DNA of 53,872 nt from CAZEQJ01 sp964514385 (GTDB lineage Bacteria > Bacteroidota > Bacteroidia > Cytophagales > Cyclobacteriaceae), in assembly GCA_964514385.1 (NCBI GenBank), contig CAZEQJ010000024.1, positions 1 through 53,872 of the forward strand. The letters run 5' to 3'. The notes beneath the pieces were generated by a model. That model saw nothing but the letters and a program-made list of their open reading frames with translations. It was not told the DNA's origin and searched no databases. Shown here piece after piece: positions 25,101-33,373 of the stretch (position 1 is its first letter; every line of letters starts with the position of its first letter). Position numbers and translations under genes: made by a program.

Positions 25101-26396
25101 GTTTTGAAATGTCAGGTCAGGTAGGTCTATGTTGTTATCACCGACTTCAAATGCGTCAAACTTCAGGCTGCCATGTAGCATCGCCTCCGTTGTTATGCTT
25201 CCGTTCAAAAATTCAATCTGAATAGTTGAATGCTCATCAAGTGTGGCAGTAGCAGGCCCGAAAGCCGGGAAATCAATTTCAGAGTCCAGTTGCAGCTGAA
25301 ACACGTAATTACTTTCGGGAAGTATAATGCCGGTATATCGGATTCGTGTTGTATCTGCCACTGGAAGGGTCACGAAGCCGCTAAAACCGGCACCGTTTAC
25401 CCGGTCATGATAAAACTCTAAAAAAAGCTGATCTAGTGAAAAACCCCAGCCGTTTACCTGATCGTTTTGTATGATATTTTCACCTCCAATCCTTCCTGTA
25501 AGCCCATACTCATCCAGCAGCAGATTCTGAACGACCAAACTGGTATTTTCCATATTGTCATTAAAGGCTGGCAGAGTTACACTTGCCTCTTTAATGAATA
25601 TGCCTTTCCAAAGGGTAGGATTCAATTGATATAACGGATGCTCCAATGTATTCAGATAAGGTGTAAGATTGGTATTGACCGGATTGCGAAGGTCGGACAT
25701 ATCGAGGAAGGCCTGATTTACAGAAATTCTAAAGTCAGGATAATTGATATGGTGAAATGAGGGGAGGGATAACCCCAGGATAATATCTTCGAGCGAGGCT
25801 GCTTCTGCATATACTGATGCCTCTACGGGCAGCCCATTTTCAGTTTTAAATGACTCGGAGAGCTGTATTTTTGCCGTTATACCCAGACTTTGAAATCCGC
25901 TGCAGTCAAATTCAGCAAAAGTCGGCAACTCATTTTGATTCGGGACCATAGGATTGGCACCGGAGAGCTTTACCTGGGTTGTACCTCTTTTGATGGGATA
26001 ATCACCAATAAGATAGATCCGTGATGGGCCGCTGATGCCGCCATCATAGGTAATCTGAAAACCTTTCCCTCCGAATGCAAGAGGTTCCTCAAGACCAGCT
26101 TCAATGATAAGATAAGCATCAGCCATGGCAAATTGAGGGCCAAACCGGAGGCTGTCCAGAATAATTGTATAATCCCAACCTGCAATTGATTTTTTAATAC
26201 CTACGGGTAACATTACCGGATCAGAGGGGATGAAATTATCCACAAAATTTCCGTTTTCTTCCACCTGACTGTTTAAACGGTAAGCATGATTGCGCCATTG
26301 CTGCATTACAGTATCAGCCATTGATTCTGCTCCCTGGACAATTCTTACTGCTGTCATCAGGTACAGGAATAGGATATGTTGTGTTAGCTTTTTCAA
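22116..26396 (-). CDS. Giant exported all-beta protein (1426 aa) of unknown function
   Basis: Signal peptide (about 1-23, MKKLTQHILFLYLMTAVRIVQG), then some 1400 residues that look almost entirely beta-stranded. There are recurrent short patterns of alternating hydrophobic residues with Gly/Asn turns (GKGFRGNITVDIQPLSIAGE; SGSGFGFGANMTVQTPELEE). Around residues 965-1070 a stretch resembles a bacterial Ig-like/SbsA (Big_5) domain (ITPADQDAEVSIFSVAQLVF, GTITFSEDGRIAVMKTEG). The C-terminal 150 residues are more mixed. No enzyme motif, SusD-like domain or recognisable T9SS tail is seen. It is the last gene of a cluster of surface proteins and overlaps the upstream barrel gene by 4 bp, so the two probably work together. 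Function unknown. Confidence 0.8.
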   Translation of the reverse strand: MKKLTQHILFLYLMTAVRIVQGAESMADTVMQQWRNHAYRLNSQVEENGNFVDNFIPSDPVMLPVGIKKSIAGWDYTIILDSLRFGPQFAMADAYLIIEAGLEEPLAFGGKGFQITYDGGISGPSRIYLIGDYPIKRGTTQVKLSGANPMVPNQNELPTFAEFDCSGFQSLGITAKIQLSESFKTENGLPVEASVYAEAASLEDIILGLSLPSFHHINYPDFRISVNQAFLDMSDLRNPVNTNLTPYLNTLEHPLYQLNPTLWKGIFIKEASVTLPAFNDNMENTSLVVQNLLLDEYGLTGRIGGENIIQNDQVNGWGFSLDQLFLEFYHDRVNGAGFSGFVTLPVADTTRIRYTGIILPESNYVFQLQLDSEIDFPAFGPATATLDEHSTIQIEFLNGSITTEAMLHGSLKFDAFEVGDNNIDLPDLTFQNLYIVGDEIRGGNFSLGNSAGGLGVFPFQLENVEVMFTSQQVRLGFDLNLQLTSSDNNAIGGNTRLELVSTRSDNRYIFDGAEINEVAINASMSAFHVSGNLIMFDQDPIYGKGFRGNITVDIQPLSIAGEAQMLVGNVDNLRYWNFDLLLIQSGGVPITPNFSLYGIGGGAFRHMDMKYDHAPNAIGTFSSGNTYIPDAAIGFGFRANILLGHPNIQAFNAYSSLEMAFRKNGGLSRITFTGIAHLLQQNPDISVEAIQSMNTSANNTNSAISGSLFMEMNIENREFHANIDAIVNVAGGIIRGIGPGGYAGRMVMHFDPQQWYIYVGEPENRIGLQALGVGQLSGYFVIGSVIPPMPALDQRFLQNGMEPMRLSSNDPVLISGSGFGFGANMTVQTPELEESIVFAQLILDAGFDIHLQQYNNVICQNTGQSPGMNGWYAQGQAYMYIMGDFGLNLTLFGEARKIVFARIESAVVAQAMLPNPSYFTGNLFLSYNVMNGLVTGNVDFNFEYGDACVMQTNDQAVLDEIEIIASITPADQDAEVSIFSVAQLVFNYAIDYPFGMGDDTYRFHLNRFDVKSNGNILPGTITFSEDGRIAVMKTEGSLPPEQPIELYAELVFEKKTGNTWAAVQKNGEPVTTVATTTFTTAAAPNHVAQENIMNTFPYQWQYNAYPGSAGYIELRYDQNYLFEQGYQYVVEWKQGGISYTTSLRNEGKKIHFDIPPTLNNGIPVEFEFVKKASITLDALDKNVVTTSTAIELNDAGGNLTLNELNATSTLEDEKDQILYTGQFRVSDYGSPEDKLEALMEQVQVFRRPVYTRDNLPTGVFNLDLYITLPEKFDAFDLGNYLYNALLQINLDPEDPYFDALENTVYRYQNISKSAVITHRDANLPLTENAISLHQTPDNITFTQPDEMNTAQSRITIDLFEKARRDLMDIQNGIKYDYSVNGVLTQKQRQAIESEIPAFNGRRLGMVFQYRDNHNHAFTSIPVSVRL

Positions 26397-27979
26397 AATG
26401 AATAAGTATAAGATAAGGTTAGGTTGTTTCTGGTTTTCCTCGTGGAGGCTTTTACCATTACATACTGCAGCTGAATGATATGATCACCCAGATTATATCT
26501 TCCCTGAAAGCGAATATTCAGTAATGAATTTTGTAAAATCATATCCTGTTGCCATGTTACGCCTGCCGTTGTTTGAAGAGCGTTTTGGATAAATGGCTTA
26601 CTCATGGTGATACCAGGTCCGATCAGGCTGGTGCGGCTGGCTCCGTCAGGTATATAATTCCAGATACAGCTGACGCTTATATTGAATTGCTCTTTCACCC
26701 ACTGCTGGTTCCAGCCCACACTTGAGAAAAAACTATTGGTTTCATTTGTCATTGTATCCGTCTGTATAGACCCGACATATTGGTAATTTATGATAGCCAT
26801 AAGCGTTTGATGTTTATTTTCCGTGCGCTGTAAATTGTAAATAGTGTTCACTGCTGCCTGACGTGAAACCTGCCGGAAGGATAACGAATCCATAAGTTCT
26901 GTAGGATCTGCGACCTCTGACATTACACGTGTCGGGTTGTATTGTGTGAAGTGGATAAAATTATTGGCTGAAATATTTACTGAGTGGCCTTTTTCAAATA
27001 CCTGGTTAAGGCTGACACTGCCAACCCATCGACGGGTTGACTCTACTTCGGTGTCTTCCATGTTGTTGTACTGCACACCTCCATTGACATTATAACTGGC
27101 TTTGCTCCACAGACTACCACTCGAGGTAAGGGTATAATTCACAAAGTCATTATTAATGTAATAAGCTCCCAGGTTTTGATAATCAGGTGCTACCTTCTCG
27201 TGATTTAGTCCCACATTCACGGCAGGGGAAATCTGGTAACCAAGTTGTGCCTGATACGCAATGGACAGATAACCTGCCGCATTCCTCTCCATCAATGAGC
27301 TTGACCATAAATCCGGGGTAAATCGGGAAAGCGCAAACTGGCCGTCAAACATCAGTTTTCCCATAAAATTTTGTTGCAGGTGAAAGGTAGTGATCAGGTT
27401 ATCCTGTGGGGGTGAAAAAAGCGTGTCCTGTGAAAGGTCTTCAGTAGCTCTGAACACCGTGATGCCGGCTTTTCCATTCTTGAGCTGGTATCCCAGGGCT
27501 GTACCATATCCCATGCTTCGTCGCTGATTTGATCCCGCGTCACCGTTAACGATCTGTTGCTGTAGCCGGCCATACATGGCTTTAATGTCCAGTTTTCCAT
27601 GCTTGCTTTCTACACCTATCCCATTGAAGTGGTGGCCATTGAGGCTGTAGGGAGAGAGTTGTAAGGATGAAAATCCAATATGTAGGGTAGTATTACCGAT
27701 AACAGGTTGCATGGAAAGCTGATTAAAGGGTTGCTGAAACCGCACCTCCTGATTAGAATAAGAAAACTGTAGCGGAATATTATATCCAATTACCTGCAAA
27801 TTGAGCTGTCCGGAAGCAAAATATTGGAAAGGATTTTCCGGCTGGTCCCTGTAAAGGGTCGAAATGTTGAAATTGCCATTCAACCTGAGCAGATCTTCTC
27901 CCTTAAGCAGCTGATCTATATTTTGTGCACTCAAATGATAGGTAAGTGCTAAAAGAATCGGTGATAAAATCCTTTTCAA
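26393..27979 (-). CDS. Predicted outer-membrane barrel protein of the surface cluster
   Basis: About 528 residues from a TTG at 27979, which opens a good signal peptide (reading M-KRILSPILLALTYHLSAQN). The only upstream ATG (28039) lies inside the terminator hairpin of the preceding genes and would put 20 odd residues before the signal peptide. The mature part has many amphipathic strands with terminal aromatics (FQYFASGQLNLQVIGYNIPL; YLSIAYQAQLGYQISPAVNV; LQYVMVKASTRKTRNNLTLS) and ends in YTYSF, a final aromatic typical of barrels. About 20 or more strands seem possible. No TonB box or plug is seen. It is coupled (4-bp overlap) to the giant protein, for which it could be the exporter or anchor (inference). 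Confidence 0.65.
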   Translation of the reverse strand: MKRILSPILLALTYHLSAQNIDQLLKGEDLLRLNGNFNISTLYRDQPENPFQYFASGQLNLQVIGYNIPLQFSYSNQEVRFQQPFNQLSMQPVIGNTTLHIGFSSLQLSPYSLNGHHFNGIGVESKHGKLDIKAMYGRLQQQIVNGDAGSNQRRSMGYGTALGYQLKNGKAGITVFRATEDLSQDTLFSPPQDNLITTFHLQQNFMGKLMFDGQFALSRFTPDLWSSSLMERNAAGYLSIAYQAQLGYQISPAVNVGLNHEKVAPDYQNLGAYYINNDFVNYTLTSSGSLWSKASYNVNGGVQYNNMEDTEVESTRRWVGSVSLNQVFEKGHSVNISANNFIHFTQYNPTRVMSEVADPTELMDSLSFRQVSRQAAVNTIYNLQRTENKHQTLMAIINYQYVGSIQTDTMTNETNSFFSSVGWNQQWVKEQFNISVSCIWNYIPDGASRTSLIGPGITMSKPFIQNALQTTAGVTWQQDMILQNSLLNIRFQGRYNLGDHIIQLQYVMVKASTRKTRNNLTLSYTYSF

Positions 27980-28031
27980 TAATGTTAGTGAATTGTTTAA
28001 CCATGAAAATATAAAAGTTTCAGCATAAAAA

Positions 28032-28057
28032 AAAGCCATTCGATAAGGAATGGCTTT
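28032..28057 (-). terminator. Intrinsic terminator within the surface cluster
   Basis: On the minus strand AAAGCCATTC-CTTATC-GAATGGCTTT (perfect 10-bp stem) is followed by TTTTTATG. It ends or attenuates the lipoprotein/barrel transcript before the downstream 528-residue barrel gene. Confidence 0.8.
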
Positions 28058-28078
28058 CTTTGATTTTGGTTAAAACAA

Positions 28079-28798
28079 TTAAAATAAAGAAGTCACCTGC
28101 GCTATGGTGAAGGCCAACCTGGCCGACAAATACAAACCACTTGAATACAATATCACAGGATCGGCAGTAACTACCTCACGATTATTGATATCAGTCAAAC
28201 CATACCGGTAAAGGGCATCGATATTCAAAGTGAAGTTTCCGGCTGTAACACCAACTCCAAAACCGCCCATTACACTGAACTCGTGATCATCAATTCTCGG
28301 ATCGATATCATTGGAGTAGGTAATGTTTCGCACTGGTATTACATCTAGCTCATAGGTATTGAGGGAAGATGTAGATAGCATATACGTGTAGTTGCCACCC
28401 AGAGAAATCCTGAAGAAGTCACCTAGATAGAAATGCGTGAGTACAGGTACATCCACACCTACAATGGAAACATCAGACCTAACCAATTGGCCGATTGCGG
28501 ATTCACCATCCGGGTTGAGAATTATCTCATCAGGATAGTAAATAAAATCACGTTCAATCTGATTTGCTCCATAGGTGGAATAGGCACCACCAACACTTAG
28601 TCCAAACGACGAGATGGGGCGGTATTCGAAGAATGCTCCCACATTATAACCCTGCCGAAAAGAGGACCTGTCTGCTCTGTTGTTACTAATAGACGTCGTG
28701 ATGTGAGATGCATATACCCCATAACTCGTAGAGCCATCCTGGCCCCACGAGATGTGGGGCAGGAATAGCATGCTGAGTATGATGATTATAAATCTCAT
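28079..28798 (-). CDS. Outer-membrane beta-barrel protein (PorT/OmpW-like size class)
   Basis: 239 residues. Signal peptide MRFIIIILSMLFLPHISWGQ. The mature protein has about eight to ten amphipathic strands (YNVGAFFEYRPISSFGLSVG; LGDFFRISLGGNYTYMLSTS; GVGVTAGNFTLNIDALYRYG) and looks like the small barrels annotated as outer-membrane beta-barrel proteins in Bacteroidota. Its start overlaps the stop of the GxGY-repeat lipoprotein by 4 bp, so the two are coupled. It may anchor or export that lipoprotein. Specific function unknown. Confidence 0.75.
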   Translation of the reverse strand: MRFIIIILSMLFLPHISWGQDGSTSYGVYASHITTSISNNRADRSSFRQGYNVGAFFEYRPISSFGLSVGGAYSTYGANQIERDFIYYPDEIILNPDGESAIGQLVRSDVSIVGVDVPVLTHFYLGDFFRISLGGNYTYMLSTSSLNTYELDVIPVRNITYSNDIDPRIDDHEFSVMGGFGVGVTAGNFTLNIDALYRYGLTDINNREVVTADPVILYSSGLYLSARLAFTIAQVTSLF

Positions 28799-31700
28799 TG
28801 TTCAGGTTCTAGATCTTCATTCGATGCAGACTCACGTACACCTGTACCGAAGTAGAAATCACGGATATAATTTTGCCCGCTTACTACCTTAAAGTTATTC
28901 AGGTTACCACGGAAAGGCACGCCCAGAACATCTGTTTCTGCGCCAATACCTGGACCCGGGATGTTTTTATTTAAATATCCACTTCCCCGGTTGGTAATAT
29001 ATACATTGTCTACCCTGCCATTAACAACGGATGTAACGAGTGCTGCTGCACCACTGCCTACACCTCCGTTGATGGGCTGTATGGTTACTCCCGGGTTTTC
29101 AACATAACCGAACCCTGGATCTACAATGGATATACCGGTAACAAATCCATCACTATTTACAGTTACCTCAGCAGTAGCACGTTGAGTATATTGTGGGGTT
29201 ACAAAATTAATTACTGGAGCAATCACATAGCCACTTCCCGGGTTGGTAATGGTAACACCCGTTACACGGCCGTTCGAGATGGTAGCTGTGGCTGTAGCAC
29301 CAGAGCCGCCTGTAGAGTCATTAACAAATTCTACTACCGGTGGAACAACATAGCCTGATCCCGGATTGGTTATAACCAGATCTTTGATTTCACCCGCGTC
29401 CGGATAAACGTTTGCAGAAAATACCGCTCCTGCGAGTTTAGTGCTGATGTCAATCGTGTAATCTGCATCCGGAACAGGGATCAGATCTCCACCATTATCA
29501 TTGATAGTAAATCCGGTCACTTCACCGCCAGCAACAGTAGCGTCAATATCTACATCTTCTGTGGCAAAGTCACCATCACCCAGATTGCGCAATAAACGTA
29601 CATTTGGTGGGGCGGTATAACCTTCTCCACCAAGGTCAAGATTTATATCTTCAAGCACACCGCGCCCGAGTACAGCTCCGGCTACCAGTCTCGTAGCACA
29701 GTCCTGACAATCTGCAATCACATTGATGTCACTGTTGAATTCATAACCTGAACCAAAGCTGGTCATGATTACATCATTGATGTTATACCGGATCTCACAT
29801 GTAGCCTGTGCTCCGGAACCGGATTGACACACAGGAGTGATCTGTATGGCAGGAGCAGTCTGATACCCCTGGCCGGGGTTTGTAAGCGTAATGTCACGTA
29901 TCGAAAGGTTTGGAAGTACGGTCACCTCAGTATCTGTTAATGTGATAAGTCCTGCACCTGCATCAAGTTGCACAGTCGGCTCATTCACATAGTCATCCGG
30001 GTCAATGTCATTGAAAGCAATATTATAGCCCGATCCGAAATCAGTTACCACAATATCTTCAATAGGGAAACCTATCGCTACTGTTGCTGTAGCCTGTATA
30101 CCACCTGTGGTATCAGGAGCTGATAGGGTTACGGTAGGAGCTGAGGTATATCCTTCTCCCGGGTCTGTAATGACAAGACCTGTAACAGTACCAGCTAAAT
30201 CGATAGTAGCATATCCTGCTGCAAACCGGCCACCTCCACCGGTGAAGTTTACAGTAGGCGGCTGGCCATAGCCTGAACCTGCTTCAGTAATGGTAAAGCG
30301 TACAATTTCACCTTCATTCGCAAGCACTGCGTCTGCCTTGGCACCACTACCAACGGCAGAACTTATGATTACATCGGGAGTTGCCGTAGTTTCAAACAAA
30401 CCGTTGTAATTGATAAGAATATCGGAGATCGGATTGTTTGTTGTCATCACAGGAGTTGCTCTGGCTTCTACTTCAGCCTGTCCGATAAAGTTGATCTCAG
30501 GTGGACAAATATAGCCGCTTCCGGGCTCTACTATAGTTATGTCGGTTTGTACCACTCCGTTTAATACAGCTTCAGCGGTAGCACCGGTACCCTGTCCTGA
30601 TTCGATGGTAATGGTAGGAGCAGAGACATAACCTGCACCGGCAACCGTCACGTTGAGATCTACGATAGAATATGTCACTCTCGGCGTAGCTGCCGCATTT
30701 GTTAATATCGGATTGATTTCAGTTACTCCATAAGTACTTCCGGGAAGATATCCGGTACCCGGGTCGGTGATGGTTACATCAGTTACTTTGCCATCGGTGA
30801 CCGTCATCGTTGCCTCAGCCCTGTCGCCAAGTGGATGATCGGGCGCGGATACCACAAGATCCCATGGTTGTGTGTAGCCTGTACCTTCATTCTGTATAAA
30901 TATAGATTCAATTCCACTTTCAGTAAGAATTGCAGAACCTTCTGCATCGGTATCCGGCAGTTCGGCTGCACCACCCGTAGGGTCGTCGAAAACAGCAACT
31001 GCTGCAGGTACATACGGAATTGGTGATACTTCATTGGTCAGATTAAATGATGATGAAAAGCTGGCTCGGGTAGTGCCAATTGTATTAATTTCCCTACCAT
31101 TGAGGCTGCGATAGAACAGCGTTTGCTCAAGTGCAAAATCGGACACCCTGATCTGAACAGGTAATCCTACATCAGAATCTTCAAAATCCTCTGATCCGCC
31201 ACGTGATGCTCCTCCAGGTACTGCTATGGTGTAATCTCCATCAGCGTTAGTAATCCCAGAGAATGCAATATCATTAAACGCGATTTTTTCGATAATAAGC
31301 GTGACATCATTACATGTGAGACATGCAGTATTGGATATCATCGCCGGATTGCTGGTGGTATCATCAGGGTTCGTGCTGCCACTTCCAGGATTGTAAAACC
31401 ATTCGTCATTAAGTTCATACTCAGTAAAGTAAGTATTGATAAAAGAAGGGTCGTATACATCGATGACAGCAGATACGCCAACACCCTGAGCTGGATCAGG
31501 CAGACTATCGGTCAGGTCACTCTCTACCGTGATTCTTCCGGATACGGTAGCTGTATTTTCGGTAGTAGAGAATACAGGAATTAAAACCGCTATGCTTCTT
31601 GTGCGTCGTCCGACATCGCCATTAGCATCCTTAGGCACCTTTACATGCAGCTGCATATCCACATCTGTAAACCCGGGACCATCTACACTTACTGAAATCT

Positions 31701-32073
31701 GACCGGTACGAAGATCGGTAAAGGTAGCAATACCTGTTTCATCAACAGAATCCCTTTCCACAACACCAAACTGGCTAACACTTACCACAAGACCGGCCAG
31801 GCTGGGGTCACCTTTTACACGACCACCATAACCGTCATATGAGTCATTTCCGCTTATCCATCCACTGCCGTTACCATCTGCAAGGTTGACACTGAGCTGG
31901 ATTATTCCGGTTACCAACTCCAGGGAGTCTCTTACATTGGCAATGGAATCGTTAAAAGCAATTTCTTCCCTTCGTAACTGAAGGGCATCATCTTCTGTGA
32001 AGGTTTCCTCACAGCCCATGAAATATATTGCTCCCATTATGAGCAATACGGGCAATAAAATCAATTTACGCAT
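28795..32073 (-). CDS. Giant lipoprotein with about 15 GxGY beta-repeats
   Basis: 1092 residues. The lipoprotein signal ends in FMGC (C21). An N-terminal helix (about 30-55) precedes a carboxypeptidase-regulatory-like/Ig-like domain (about 75-150; GDPSLAGLVVSVSQFGVVER, GIATFTDLRTGQISVSVDGP). A second domain follows with paired cysteines (CLTCNDVTL). From about residue 390 to 1035 a tandem array of 35-50-residue units takes over, each with the core (I/V)T(N/D)xGxGYxxPPxVxF, then GxGAxAxAxV. Such units recur in phage-tail and Bacteroidota surface proteins and probably build a beta-solenoid or fibre. It heads the four-gene cluster. Function unknown; a surface filament or ligand-binding stalk is possible. 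Confidence 0.8.
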   Translation of the reverse strand: MRKLILLPVLLIMGAIYFMGCEETFTEDDALQLRREEIAFNDSIANVRDSLELVTGIIQLSVNLADGNGSGWISGNDSYDGYGGRVKGDPSLAGLVVSVSQFGVVERDSVDETGIATFTDLRTGQISVSVDGPGFTDVDMQLHVKVPKDANGDVGRRTRSIAVLIPVFSTTENTATVSGRITVESDLTDSLPDPAQGVGVSAVIDVYDPSFINTYFTEYELNDEWFYNPGSGSTNPDDTTSNPAMISNTACLTCNDVTLIIEKIAFNDIAFSGITNADGDYTIAVPGGASRGGSEDFEDSDVGLPVQIRVSDFALEQTLFYRSLNGREINTIGTTRASFSSSFNLTNEVSPIPYVPAAVAVFDDPTGGAAELPDTDAEGSAILTESGIESIFIQNEGTGYTQPWDLVVSAPDHPLGDRAEATMTVTDGKVTDVTITDPGTGYLPGSTYGVTEINPILTNAAATPRVTYSIVDLNVTVAGAGYVSAPTITIESGQGTGATAEAVLNGVVQTDITIVEPGSGYICPPEINFIGQAEVEARATPVMTTNNPISDILINYNGLFETTATPDVIISSAVGSGAKADAVLANEGEIVRFTITEAGSGYGQPPTVNFTGGGGRFAAGYATIDLAGTVTGLVITDPGEGYTSAPTVTLSAPDTTGGIQATATVAIGFPIEDIVVTDFGSGYNIAFNDIDPDDYVNEPTVQLDAGAGLITLTDTEVTVLPNLSIRDITLTNPGQGYQTAPAIQITPVCQSGSGAQATCEIRYNINDVIMTSFGSGYEFNSDINVIADCQDCATRLVAGAVLGRGVLEDINLDLGGEGYTAPPNVRLLRNLGDGDFATEDVDIDATVAGGEVTGFTINDNGGDLIPVPDADYTIDISTKLAGAVFSANVYPDAGEIKDLVITNPGSGYVVPPVVEFVNDSTGGSGATATATISNGRVTGVTITNPGSGYVIAPVINFVTPQYTQRATAEVTVNSDGFVTGISIVDPGFGYVENPGVTIQPINGGVGSGAAALVTSVVNGRVDNVYITNRGSGYLNKNIPGPGIGAETDVLGVPFRGNLNNFKVVSGQNYIRDFYFGTGVRESASNEDLEPEQ
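28975..30910 (-). repeat. Coding tandem repeats (GxGY units) of the giant lipoprotein
   Basis: Roughly 15 degenerate units of about 105-150 bp, read on the minus strand. Units near the C-terminus (GSGYVVPPVVEF, GSGYVIAPVINF) are most alike, and some have lost the GY core (for example the one reading NDNGGDLIPVPDADY). The diversity says the expansion is old rather than a recent slippage array. Confidence 0.75.
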
Positions 32074-32219
32074 TGTTTGATTTGGTTAAGTTAATAATAA
32101 GTCGAGTTTATCTTTCTATATAGTCTGGTAATAAAGGGGTCTAGTCCCGAAGGCGAAAAATTATCCGTGAGCAGATTCCAATCGATATAAAGTTAAACAA
32201 AAATCTGTCAAAAATCTTA

Positions 32220-32233
32220 TAACCGATCGGTTA
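32220..32233. promoter_or_regulatory. Perfect 14-bp palindrome TAACCGATCGGTTA
   Basis: It lies in the 178-bp gap between the divergent giant lipoprotein gene and bcp, ending 18 bp before the bcp start codon. ACCGATCGGT-type palindromes are common TetR-family operators. No TetR gene is in the window, so the regulator is unknown. Confidence 0.45.
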
Positions 32234-32251
32234 ATTTTATGTTACGGGTAT

Positions 32252-32713
32252 ATGGATAAAATTCAAGAACTACCTGACTTTAGTGCAATTGACCAAAACG
32301 GTCATCAGCTAAGTACCGCCTCACTCACCGGATCGCCACTTGTCGTTTATTTTTATCCCAAAAACTTTACCCCGGGATGTACTGCTGAAGCTTGTACATT
32401 CAGGGACTCCTTTGAAGATTTTAAAGAAGTAGGAGCAAGGGTCATTGGTATTTCGTCTGATGATGAAGCTTCTCATAAGCAGTTTAGTGATTCTTACCAG
32501 CTCCCTTTTCACCTGGTTTCTGACCCGGATAAGAAGCTCCAGCGTCTTTTTGGGGTCAAATCAGATCTTTTTGGCCTTATTCCGGGTCGTGAGACCTTTA
32601 TATTTGACAGTGAGGGCAGGCTTATTCATCGCTTCAGATCGCAACTACAGGCCCAAAAGCATGTAGATGAAGCAATAGCTGCCATTAAAGCTGCAGAAAA
32701 GTCTAATTCCTGA
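32252..32713 (+). CDS. bcp: Thioredoxin-dependent peroxiredoxin, Bcp/PrxQ type
   Basis: 153 residues, the usual length. It reduces hydrogen and organic peroxides in the cytoplasm. The peroxidatic cysteine C43 and resolving cysteine C48 lie in NFTPGCTAEACTFRD, the PrxQ arrangement. VIGISSDDEASHKQF and FGVKSDLFGLIPGRETFIFD complete the fold. No signal peptide is present. The TAACCGATCGGTTA palindrome in its leader suggests regulation, and it is followed after 60 bp by an ECF sigma operon that appears to be independent. Confidence 0.95.
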   Translation: MDKIQELPDFSAIDQNGHQLSTASLTGSPLVVYFYPKNFTPGCTAEACTFRDSFEDFKEVGARVIGISSDDEASHKQFSDSYQLPFHLVSDPDKKLQRLFGVKSDLFGLIPGRETFIFDSEGRLIHRFRSQLQAQKHVDEAIAAIKAAEKSNS

Positions 32714-32776
32714 TTATTTTTTTAAAAAATACACATGTCGTAAAACTTTTTCGGGATATTATCCATCCTTTTATCA

Positions 32777-33373
32777 ATGCAGGCAAAAAATGTGATGCTA
32801 CAGCAAGAAAGGATGGAAATAGAGATCGACCTGATTAACCGTGCCCTTACAGGCTCAAAACCAGCTCAAAATAAACTTATCGGGCAGTGGTTTAAAAGGA
32901 TTTATAATTATTGCCTTGCCTATTTCAATGATCACGACCTTGCCATGGAGGCGGCTCAGAAAACCTTCATTCAGATGGTGGAAAAGGGAGATCAGCTTCA
33001 CGACGTTTCCCGCTTCAGGTGCTGGCTTTACCGGATAGCCTTTAACTTCTGCCATGAGGAAAAAAGAAAAAGCTCCCGTTTGATGGCGTTGGACAGCTCG
33101 CTGACAGTAGCTGCCACCGATACTGCAGATATTCTTCTGCATGTCAGCGATATGAAGAAAATTATCAGAGACCTGCTGGATCAGCTACCCGAGGAGCAAA
33201 AAGAGGTAATTGTATTAAAGGAACTTGAAGGACTGAAATTCAGGGAAATTGCTGAAATCCTTCATATATCAGAAAATACAGTGAAATCAAGATGCTATTA
33301 TGGTCTTAAAGCCATGAATGAGCAATTAAAACGATTGAAAATCAAAAAAGAAAACATTTACGGTCATGGATGA
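32777..33373 (+). CDS. RNA polymerase sigma factor, ECF type
   Basis: 198 residues; an alternative start is the ATG at 32813 (MEIEIDLINRAL), which matches the family N-terminus better. Region 2 is NYCLAYFNDHDLAMEAAQKT and CWLYRIAFNFCHEEKRKSSR. Region 4 is LLDQLPEEQKEVIVLKELEG, then LHISENTVKSRCYYGLKAMN. It overlaps the next gene, a predicted anti-sigma factor, by 8 bp. Its regulon probably includes its own operon; the trigger is unknown. Confidence 0.92.
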   Translation: MQAKNVMLQQERMEIEIDLINRALTGSKPAQNKLIGQWFKRIYNYCLAYFNDHDLAMEAAQKTFIQMVEKGDQLHDVSRFRCWLYRIAFNFCHEEKRKSSRLMALDSSLTVAATDTADILLHVSDMKKIIRDLLDQLPEEQKEVIVLKELEGLKFREIAEILHISENTVKSRCYYGLKAMNEQLKRLKIKKENIYGHG

